In this document: positions 55,196 through 64,000 of the stretch, piece by piece
Layout: each line of letters opens with the position of its first letter
How positions within the stretch are numbered: the first letter of the stretch is position 1
Source: Balanoglossus misakiensis
Lineage: Eukaryota; Hemichordata
Direction of reading: 5' to 3'
NCBI GenBank assembly: GCA_040954595.2
Contig: CM082580.2
Span: forward strand, 1,178,001 to 1,242,000
DNA: 64,000 bases
Notes under the pieces: generated by a model
Told to the model about the DNA's origin: nothing
The model's input: the letters and a program-made list of their open reading frames with translations, nothing else
Databases searched by the model: none
Made by a program: the position numbers and the translations under genes

Positions 55196-56906
55196 AAGTG
55201 CAGAGCTTGCATCACCATCTACTCTGATGCATCATTAGGTTTGCATCGCCATTCCCCATAATGCAAAGAATCAGATTCAATGTCACCCTTGCATTAGCAA
55301 TTTTAAATTACAGTGCTTTTGGACATATATTAACCTGGGGATTTACAGTCGACATTAAATACCCATGCATATGCATTAAATATCTATGTCAAAGTGCAGA
55401 GCTTGCATCACCATCTACTCTGATGTACCATTATGCTTGCTACGCCATTTCCCCTAATGCAAAGAATGACATTCAATGTCACCATTGCATTTGCAATTTT
55501 AAATTACAGTGCTTTTGGCCATGTATTAACCTAGGGATTTTCAATCAACTTTAAATCCCCATATGCGTTATATTCCATTGTCAATGTGAAGGGCTTGAAA
55601 CACCATCTGTCCTGATGCATCATCAAGCTTGCTTCACAATTTACCCCGATGGAAAGAATCAGATTTAATGTCACGGTAGCATTAGCAATGTCAAACTACA
55701 GTGCTTATGGCCACGTATCAACCTGGGGATTTACAATCAACTTTAAATCCCCATATGCGTTATATTCCAATGTCAATGTGAAGGGCTTGAAATACCTTCT
55801 ACCCTGATGCATCATCAAGTTTGTTTTGACAACTTTAAATCCCCCTCAGCATGCATTTAATCCTCATGTCAAAGTGCAGAGCTTGCATCACCATCTATCC
55901 TGATGCATCATCAAGCTGCTTCGCCATTAACCCTGATGCAAATAATCAGTGTCACCATAGCATTAGCAATGGCAAATAAAAGTGCTTTCGGCCACATATT
56001 AACCCAGGGATTTATAATCAACTTGAAATCCCCATATGAATTTTATACCTATGTCAAAGCGAAATGCTTGCATCAATATCTACCGTGATGCATCATCAAG
56101 CTTGCTTCGCCATTTGCCCTAATGCAAAGAATCAGATTCAATGTCACCCTTGCATTAGCAATGTCAAATTACAGTGCTTTTGGCCATACAATCAACTTTA
56201 AATCCCCATGTGCGTTATATTCCAATGTCAATGTGAAGGGCTTGAAACACCATCTATCATGATACATCATCAAGCTTGCTTCACAATTTACCCTGATGCA
56301 AAGAATCAGATTTAGTATCACGGTAGCATTAGCAATGTCAAATTACAGTGCCTATGGCCACGTATTAACCTCGGGATTTACGGACAACTTTAAATACCCA
56401 TGCATATACATTTAATACCTATGTCAAAGTGCAGAGCTTGCATCACCATTTACTCCGATGCATTATTAAGCTTGCTTCACCATTTTCCCTGATGCAAAGA
56501 ATCAGATTAAATGTCACCGTTGTATTAGCAATGTCAAATTAAAGTGCTTTTGGACTTGTATTAACCTGGGGATTTACAGTCAACTTTTAATCCCCCTGTA
56601 TACATTTTAAACCCCGGTGTAAAAGTTTAGTGATTGCATCACCATTGACCCTGGTGCATCATCAAGCATTCTTCAGAATTTGCCCTGATGCAAAGAATCA
56701 GATTCAATGTCACCCTTGCATTAGCAATTTTAAATTACAGTGCTTTTGGACATGTATTAACCTAGGGATTTACAGTCAACATTAAATACCCATGCACATG
56801 CATTAAATACCTATGTCAAAATGCATAGCTTGCATCACCATCTACTCCAATGCATCATTAAACTTTTAGCCATTTCCCCTAATGCAAAGAATTACATTCA
56901 ATGTCA

Positions 56907-57292
56907 CCATTTCATTAGCAATGTCAAACTACAGTGCTTTTGGGTGCGTATTAACCCAGGGATTTGTAATCAACTTGAAATCCCCATATGCATTTAATAC
57001 CCATGTCAGAGTGAACTGTTTGCATCACTATCTACCGTGATGCATCATCAAGCCTGTATCGCCATTTACCCTGATGCATAGAATCAGATTCAATGTCACC
57101 ATTTCATTAGCAATGTCAAACTACAGTGCTTTTGGGTGCGTATTAACCCAGGGATTTGTAATCAACTTGAAATCCCCATATGCATTTAATACCCATGTCA
57201 GAGTGAACTGTTTGCATCACTATCTACCGTGATGCATCATCAAGCCTGTATCGCCATTTACCCTGATGCATAGAATCAGATTCAATGTCACC
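56907..57292. repeat. Exact 193-bp monomer doublet
   Basis: Two neighbouring monomers, starting at gtcaccatttcattagcaat near 56907 and 57100, appear identical, against a background of diverged neighbours. A local one-monomer duplication. Confidence 0.85.
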
Positions 57293-58165
57293 GTTGCATT
57301 AGCAATGTCAAATAAAAGTGCTTTTGGCCATGTATTAACCTAGGGATTTACAATCAATTTTAAATCCCCATATGCATTATATTCAAAAGTCAATGTGAAG
57401 GGCTTCAAACACCATCTATCCTGATGCATCATCACGTTTGCTTCACCATTTATCCATATTCAATGTCACGCTTGCATTAGTAATTTTAAATTACAGTGCT
57501 TTTGGCCATGTATTAACCTCGGGATTTAGAGTCAACTTTAAATATCAATGCGCATGCATTAAATACCCATGTCAAAGTGAAGTGTTTGCATCACTATCTA
57601 CCGGGATGCATCATCAAGCTTGCATCGCCATTTACCCTGATGCAAAGAATCAGATTCAATATCATCGTTGCATTAGCAATGTCAAATTACAGTGCTTATG
57701 GCCACGTATTAACCTGAGGATATACAATCAACTTTAAATCCCCATATGCGTTATATTCCAATGTCAATGTGAAGGGCTTGAAACACCATCTATCATGATG
57801 CATCATCAAGCTTGCTTCACAATTTACCCTGATGCAAGAATCAGATTTAGTGTCACGGTAGCATTAGCAATGTCAAATTACAGTGCTTTTGGCCACGTAT
57901 TAACCTGGGGATTTACAGTCAACATTAAATACCCATGCACATGCATTAAATACCTATGTCAAAGTGAAGTGTTTGCATCAATATCTACCTGGCTGCATCA
58001 TCAAGCTTGCATCGCCATTCCCCCTAATGCAAAGAATCAGATTCAATGTCATCGTTGCATTAGCAATGTCAAATAAAATTGCTTTTGGACACGTATTAAC
58101 CCAGGGATTTCAGTCAACTTTTAGTATCCCTGTATGCATTTTAAACTCCGGTGTCAACGTTTAGT

Positions 58166-58930
58166 GATTAACTTCTTTGCTATTTAAACATTACATTTTG
58201 AGTAAAAGGGGTGAAATGGGATTAAAGTTTATAGTGACATATCGAAAAGAATCTATTTGAATTCGTTCATTTCTGAAATCATATCGAAAAGAATCTATTT
58301 CAATTCGTTCATATCTGAAATATGATAATACGAATATGCATGTTTTATTCGCCATATATGAACACCAATGAAAAGTTATGTTTCCAGCTTAGGTATCGGT
58401 GGATTTGAACCACCTGACATCAGAAGACGCCTCCAGAATACCTTTAAATTGGTTGCATAATTTTCATGTGAATGTTCATAATATAGCGAGTGATTAATCC
58501 CTAATTTATTGTTTTGTGGGGGGGGGGGGGGGTGGGGGTGGGGGGGGGGGGGAGTTCAAGTAGCATATCTTGCAGGCCAATTTGAAACAATGTGTCATGT
58601 GGTTAAACTGAAAGAAATTAACCAATATAGTTTCAGCTCTTTTTGAAACAAGGTGTCATTTGGTTGAACAATGGGCCAGTCAAAATAGCATCTGCTAATT
58701 ATGCACACAATAGTGTGATGGGTTAGTGGGTTAAGTTTACTTTTACCTTAGCGTTATATAACACACTATCGTGTACATAATCTCGCAGAGCTCATTCACA
58801 ATTGTTTTAAAATAAAGCAAGATAACTACATGTATGATAACACACATCTAATTTACGCGCCTAAAGGGCAGTTAAAAAACCTCATACCAATTACAAAAGA
58901 GGGAAAAAAAACTGTCCTCTCCTCCTCTCA
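58166..58930. other. Spacer with poly-G tract at 58518-58552; no gene
   Basis: After the satellite ends, a 47-bp direct repeat occurs (atcgaaaagaatctatttga type, near 58240 and 58280). The 35-base run of G broken by two T (58518-58552) could form a G-quadruplex and is a likely spot for sequencing error. A tgaaacaa.gtgtcat.tggtt piece is repeated near 58583 and 58645. Confidence 0.7.
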
Positions 58931-58934
58931 CCCC

Positions 58935-59660
58935 ATGATCTAAGCTAAATTTGGAATTTGGATGGGGTGGGGAGGTTAAGCTAACCTAACATTGTGCTAA
59001 CATTTTCTGCCTGTCTGTCGCGTACAATGTGTCGATGCGCGAATACAATCACGGGTACCGTTGCGAGAAATTCCACCGAATAACGATGCTGACGAGTATT
59101 ATCTATCTGAGAAATAATAGCATGTTATTCATAAAATATACACATTAACCAATGAATGAACCAACATGATTATTAGACCTTGGACACTTATTTAACATTT
59201 TATCATTATTATACCTCTGTCATCATCATCAATATTAACACCCTTTTTATACTTAATATCACCATAAGCCATCACCACAATTATTAATCGTTATTATACC
59301 CTTGCACAATTGTTACCCTTATTAAACCCGACACAGTTATTACTATTATTATACCCTTCTCATTCATATACCCATTATAACCTGTGTACACAAGCCATCA
59401 TCATATTATAAACCCGTTATACCTTTATACCACATTTGTTACCCTAATATTATTCCCTTCATACAAGCAACCGTTGTTACCCCTTTATAACCTGTGTACA
59501 CTCAAATTTTACCATAAAACCATCATCACATTTGTAACCCTTTTATTAAACCAAATTCAAATTTGTTCACCGTTATTATACCATACACATTTCGGAACCT
59601 ATTATCATACCCTGCACAAAGCCATTGCTGTTAACCTAATTTTAAAACAAGTAATCACTA
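58935..59660. repeat. Third, diverged copy of part of blocks A and B
   Basis: Contains gctaaatttggaatttggat, gtctgtcgcgtacaatg.gtc, ataaaatatacacattaacc and then the ttattatacc / catcacatttg strings in the order seen at 24190-24780 and 38290-38900. Divergence is much higher than between A and B. Confidence 0.8.
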
Positions 59661-59744
59661 CCAATTATTAACCCGATTTATTGGACTATTAAGTTTTATA
59701 TTACGATCACCTCGTTTTGTACGTCTATATTACTCTATCTTATA

Positions 59745-60300
59745 ATTTTGGTCAATAGGATATTATGTTGAAACTCCACTTCTCCATTCTTCCACTTCTC
59801 CATCCTTTAGGTTGACGCTCCATCCATCCATCCATCAAAGTTTATATTAGTAGGTTGACTATGGTTGACTCTCCGCTCCATCCTCCCATCAAATTTTACG
59901 TTAGTTGGTTGATTATGGTGTTACCAGTGTGCCCTACAGGAAAGAAAAAGAGGAAAAAAACAGAGAAAAAACTCCACTTCTCCATCCTTCCACTTCTCCA
60001 TCCTTTAAGTTGACGCTCCGCGGCACCATCCATCCATCAAAGTTTATATTTTAGTAAGTTGACTATGGTTGACGCTCCGCTCCATCCATCCATCAAAGTT
60101 TATATTAGTAGGTTGACTATGGTTGACGCTCCGCTCCATTCATCCATCAAAGTTTATATTAGTAGGTTGACTATGGTTGACGCTCCCCTCCATCCATCCA
60201 TCAAAGTTTATATTAGTAGGTTGACTATGGTTGACACTCCGCTCGATCCATCCATCAAATTTTACGTTAGTAGGTTGATTATGGTGTTACCATTGGGGCC
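59745..60300. repeat. 54-bp minisatellite
   Basis: Unit: ggttgacgctccgctccatc, catccatcaaagtttatatt, agtaggttgactat. Four tight units lie at about 60065-60280, with looser ones from 59810. Since 54 is a multiple of three, a long + strand frame runs through it (period 18 residues, VDAPLHPSIKVYISRL), but this is a repeat effect and not evidence of a protein. A purine-only run follows at 60305-60375. Confidence 0.92.
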
Positions 60301-61907
60301 TACAGGGAAAAAAAGAAAAAAAAAGAGAAAAGAAGAGAAAAAAAGAAAGAAAGAAAGAAAGAGAGAGAGAAGGAGAAGAGTACCGGTGGGACCTACAAAA
60401 AAAAAAGAATGAAAGAATTAAATGCATGAAATCAATGATAATAATAGGATTAATTTGGCAAGCCAGCCCAACCCAACATACTGCGGGTCAAGGGGTACAT
60501 ATCGTCAATTAATGAAAAAAAAATAAAGTGCAACAAACATTGGCTAGGTCAAAGCAGTTCCTATGGATACCAGAGAGTGCCAATGCTGTATCTGCTATGT
60601 ATATAGGAAAGCAGATCAAAGGTCACCAAGAGCTCACCCAAAATTGTCAACAAATGTTTCTTCCAAAATTATCAGTGTAAAATGAAAAACAAGACTTCTG
60701 GCTCTATTGGTTAACCTGGTAATTAGGTGTTCCAGCCCTCAAAATTTGAAGGCGTTATCTGCTGTGCATGCCAAGGCAGGGAAAATAGGTTTAAGGTAAC
60801 CAAAGCTAACAAAAATGTCAGAAAAAAATGTGATCGCATACTGGTGAATGTTCAAGAAAACCCAGACTCAAAGCTTCATTATCTAGTCTACAATTACGTA
60901 AGCACATATTTATAAGGTTATCATTGGTCAAGAAATTCAGCAAAAAAATTAAGTCCAATAGTAGAGCATGTTCATAAAAAATTCAACCTGTAACAATATG
61001 GGTAAGCTCAGCATTAGATATTCACATATTTAATAAGCTCAACATTGGTCCAGTGGATTCCAAATGTAACAAAAAAAGCTAAGTCCCATACTTGTCCATA
61101 TACATCAAAAACCAAACCTCTAGTGCTATTAGTCTAGTCGCCATAAGATATTCAGAAAAGAATACAGGTGCCAAACTTAGGACAAAGTTCAATGCCAATA
61201 TTATCAAACAATTTGGGTTATGTCCTGGCAGCAGTACTATTCGTGTGAAAAATAAATCATCACTGTTTTGCTTTTCAACAAGAGGCATATCCACGAATAA
61301 TTAAGTTCTGAAAAAAAAATGGATCAAAGTACATGCGAAAGTTGCCAAAAAATGCAACGTATTCTGGTCATATGGTGACTCGTATCTATAAAAAGAATTG
61401 GTGTGCAATCAAAGTTTTTAATCAGAATTCATAAAATCCAATTTGGCTTCAATAAACTTTAATTAAGTTCTGAAAGATCTGGATCAAAAGACAAATGAAA
61501 GTTGCCTAAAAATTTGTATTATTAAGTGTTGGAAAAACTGGATTAAAGGACATGTGCAATATGCCAAAAATGGTAACATATTCTGGTCATATAGTGAGTC
61601 ATATACATATAAATAATGTTTGTGCTATCAATGAGTAGGCCATAAATAGGAAATCTTAGTTTTAAATCGTTGTTCAGAAAATCCAATTTGGCTCCAATAA
61701 GGTTTAACCAATCACAATTCACTTGAAAACTTGATTAGAAAAAGTGTTTTAATGATATTTTTCAAAAATCTAATAAGGAATTCTAAGTCACATGACTACT
61801 AGCAATATTACAGTCAAACTTTGAACTGCACAGTATATTCGAACTTGATTGTCCCTGTAGTTTTGGAAAAGAACTGTCATCTTTTAAAGGTTATCAGAAA
61901 ATCCAAT

Positions 61908-62066
61908 ATGGCCACCCTGAAGAAGACAATTAAAGGAACATGCAGCATTACAGGGACCAAAGCAGTTAGCATGGTTCCAACAGAAAGCAAACTCTGTATC
62001 TGTTGTGGATGCTTAGAAATGGTAGGTAAGCCAGAGGTCACGGAAATTTGTGGCAACAAATTTTGA
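61908..62066 (+). CDS. 52-residue cysteine-rich ORF (copy 1)
   Basis: ATG to TGA, 159 bp, in the first of the duplicated blocks. It starts MATLKKTIKG and has VPTESKLCICCGCLEM with four cysteines in a C-x-C-C-x-C cluster, then EICGN. The second copy (62805-62963) has the same length with no indel and the same cysteine pattern despite many changes elsewhere. This could be a small metal-binding exon of a repeat-encoded protein. No promoter, splice site or family was recognised. Confidence 0.3.
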   Translation: MATLKKTIKGTCSITGTKAVSMVPTESKLCICCGCLEMVGKPEVTEICGNKF

Positions 62067-62804
62067 CATCAAACTGATCAGTGTTCAACAAAAAAACAGA
62101 CTTTTATTCTCAATTGGTTAACTAGAAAAAGCTTATGTACACAACTTTTGTGTTAAAGTTTAATACTTTATTAGGTGTTTAAGGCCTAAAAATCTGAAGG
62201 CTGTATCTGTTGTGCAGGCCAGGTTATGGGAAAGTACATCAAAGGTCATTGCCAAAATTATCAAAATATTTGGGTTATGTCCTGGCAGCAGTAGTACTCT
62301 TTGAACAAAATCATGACTGTTGAGCTTTTTATCAAGAGCCATATCCACATAAAATTAAGTTATGGAATTACTGGATCAAAGGACATGCGAGAGTCACCAA
62401 CAAATTGTTTAATCAAATACTGAAAAAAAACTGGATCAAAGAACATATGAAAGTTGTCAAAAAATGTAACATATTCTAGTCATATGGTGACTCGTATCCA
62501 CAGAAAGAATTTGTGTGCTTTCAATGAGTAGGATAAAAAAAGGAATTTTAGCTTTTAATCGGAGTTCAGAAAATCCAATTTGGCTCTGATAAGGTTAAAC
62601 CAATCACAATTCACTTGAAAACTTGATTAGAAAAAGATTTTCGTAATTTTTGAATGAGATTTTTAAAAAATCCAATAAGGCACCAAAAGTCACATGACCA
62701 CTAATGATATTTTATCAAACTTTCAACCGCACAGTAAATTAGAACTTGATTGGCCCTGTAGTTTATGAAAATGTCAACCTTTAAAGCTTATTAGAAAATC
62801 CAAT

Positions 62805-62963
62805 ATGGCCGCCATGAAGAAGACAATTACAACTAAAAGTAGCATTGGAGGGACCAAGGTGTTAAGCATGGTTCCAACAGAAAGCAGAGGCTGTGTCTGT
62901 TGTGGATGCCCAGAAATGGTAAAGTACGCCAGAGGTGAGGCAAAATGTGCCAACAAAATTTGA
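62805..62963 (+). CDS. 52-residue cysteine-rich ORF (copy 2)
   Basis: Same length as 61908-62066, starting MAAMKKTITT, with VPTESRGCVCCGCPEM and a later AKCANK. About half of the other positions differ, yet the stop and all five cysteines are kept. This is weak evidence of past constraint only. Confidence 0.3.
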   Translation: MAAMKKTITTKSSIGGTKVLSMVPTESRGCVCCGCPEMVKYARGEAKCANKI

Positions 62964-63299
62964 TACCAAACTGATCAGTGTCCAACAAAAAGCAGACTTC
63001 TACGCTTTATTGGTTAACTTTAAATAGCTCATATACATAATTAGTGTGTTAAAGTTAACACATGCACTTCATTAGGTGTTCCAGTCCTCTAAATTTACAA
63101 GTGACCTATTGGTCAAATGAGCTCTGCTGACCTTAACAGTGTAACCTGGGCGATGATATGAATACCCTAGGTTTTAATTCATAACAATTGTATTCTATTG
63201 AACAAAACCAAACATAGACATCACAAGTATTTATCCAAATTCAGCTTGATTCATTGCACTAAAGAAAGAAAGAATTGAATTCTAAAGAACAACATCAAA

Positions 63300-64000
63300 A
63301 GGAAGTACCAATGTTCTAATTTGCATATTCATGACCCCATCAAAATTCCAATAAAACAAAATCAGGTAGGGGCACCATAACACACATTCTACCAAATTTC
63401 AACTCCATCGTACATGTATTTAGGGAGAAGATTTTTTTACCAAAAATTATATTTTTAGATCTAATTTGCATATTTATGACCCCATCATATCCAAATTAGC
63501 AAAATCAGGTAGGGGCACCATAACACACATTCCTACTAAATTTCAGCGCCATCGTACATGTAGTTAGGGAGAAGAAGATTTTTGACCAAAAATTCTATTT
63601 TTAGATCTAATTTGCATATTTATGACCCCATCTAATCCAAATTAGCAAAATCAGGTAGGGGCACCATAACACACATTCCTACTAAATTTCAGCGCCATCG
63701 TACATGTAGTTAGGGAGAAGAAGATTTTTGACCAAAAATTCTATTTTTAGATCTAATTTGCATATTTATGACCCAATCAAATCCAAATTAACAAAATCAG
63801 GTAGGGACACTATAACACACATTCCTACTAAATTTCAGCTCCATCGTACAAATAGTTAGGGAGAAGAAGATTTTTTACCAAAAATTATATTTTTAGATCT
63901 AATTTACATATTCATGACCCGATCATATCCAAATTTATAAAATCAAGTACGGGCATCATAACACACATTCCTACCATATTTCAGCTCCATCGTACATGTA
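63300..64000. repeat. Tandem repeat, about 146-bp period, continues past the window
   Basis: Unit: gatctaatttgcatatttat, gaccccatcatatccaaatt, agcaaaatcaggtaggggca, ccataacacacattcctact, aaatttcagcgccatcgtac, atgtagttagggagaagaag, atttttgaccaaaaattcta. Four to five copies, the middle ones nearly identical. The array is unfinished at base 64000. Confidence 0.95.

Larger units (their letters stand above)
42200..58165. repeat. 16-kb satellite array, about 190-bp monomer
   Basis: Monomers read: attaacctggggatttacaa, caactttaaatccccatatg, a tgtcaatgtgaagggcttg or tgtcaaagtg.agagcttg variant, catctaccctgatgcatcat, caagcttgcttcgccattt, accctgatgcaaagaatcag, attcaatgtcaccattgcat, tagcaatgtcaaattacagt, gcttttggccacgt. 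The period is close to 190 bp, near a nucleosome repeat. GGGATTT...AAATCCC within each unit is a short inverted repeat. All open frames in the array are periodic by-products on both strands. Higher-order repeats are listed separately. Confidence 0.97.
60480..63170. repeat. Degenerate direct duplications of about 0.95 kb
   Basis: Blocks near 61320-62070 and 62350-62970 match each other (ggatcaaaggacatgcgaaa, tattctggtcatatggtgac, aatccaatttggct, cacttgaaaacttgattaga). The tattggttaacc...attaggtgttcc edge occurs three times (near 60705, 62115, 63010). The offset between the small ORFs inside is about 900 bp. Probably three units of one old tandem or transposon-derived repeat. Confidence 0.75.

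Noticed and set aside
42337-58164. Many 60-115-codon ORFs in the satellite
   Set aside because: They repeat with the monomer on both strands, differ only as the monomers do and lack splice or start context; they are products of a stop-poor repeat.
42200-58165. CRISPR array
   Set aside because: Regular repeats but no unique spacers of constant length, a 190-bp period and a eukaryotic context.
60059-60412. 117-codon ORF with 18-residue repeats
   Set aside because: A 54-bp minisatellite is a multiple of three, so one frame stays open by arithmetic; it ends in a purine microsatellite.

Overview
This window is repeat-rich DNA from a multicellular animal, most likely a marine invertebrate. The grounds are spliced genes with GT-AG introns, two kinds of Ty3/gypsy LTR retrotransposon, a two-gene CACTA-type DNA transposon, a tRNA-derived SINE, TTAA-flanked foldback elements and a 16-kb satellite array. 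No bacterial operon, rRNA, functional tRNA gene or CRISPR array is visible. The species cannot be fixed from sequence alone; a hemichordate, echinoderm, cephalochordate or mollusc would all fit.

Layout. 1-1345: AT-rich minisatellite running in from the left. 2328-4295 and 19128-21096: a 1.97-kb direct duplication, each copy with a terminal-exon-like ORF on + and a 42-residue single-membrane-segment ORF on -. 5195-6122: a foldback element with a perfect 9-bp target duplication. 8022-18913: a minus-strand Gmr1-like retrotransposon (integrase ahead of reverse transcriptase), 3'-truncated, with a 1.3-kb 5' LTR and a tRNA-Pro primer site. Its pol gene is split by a complete 5,476-bp CACTA-type transposon (10030-15505) that carries a spliced transposase on + and an unrecognised 216-residue gene converging on it from -.

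21098-26275 and 37974-42200: mosaics of dispersed repeats, SINE pieces and TTAA foldback elements, in places more than one copy. 26527-37677: the main gene-like feature, a minus-strand gene of at least eleven exons coding for a DDE-transposase-like protein. The exons join in one frame except for one homopolymer break, and the 3' end is missing. Its introns hold a complete Mag-type LTR retrotransposon with identical 154-bp LTRs (26661-31662), a 795-bp TTAA element and a long palindrome. Upstream of its start codon lies one arm of the TTAA foldback family, so gene and arm may be parts of one Kolobok-like transposon.

42200-58165: a satellite of about 190-bp monomers with higher-order repeats of 3,198 and 3,513 bp. 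The monomer also occurs inside the dispersed repeats, pointing to an origin within a mobile element. 58166-64000: a poly-G tract, a 54-bp minisatellite, about 1-kb degenerate duplications with a small cysteine-rich ORF, and a 146-bp tandem repeat leaving the window on the right.

Five coding frames are broken by a one-base length difference in a homopolymer. This may be a sequencing or assembly artefact, so the broken genes should not be taken as dead without checking.
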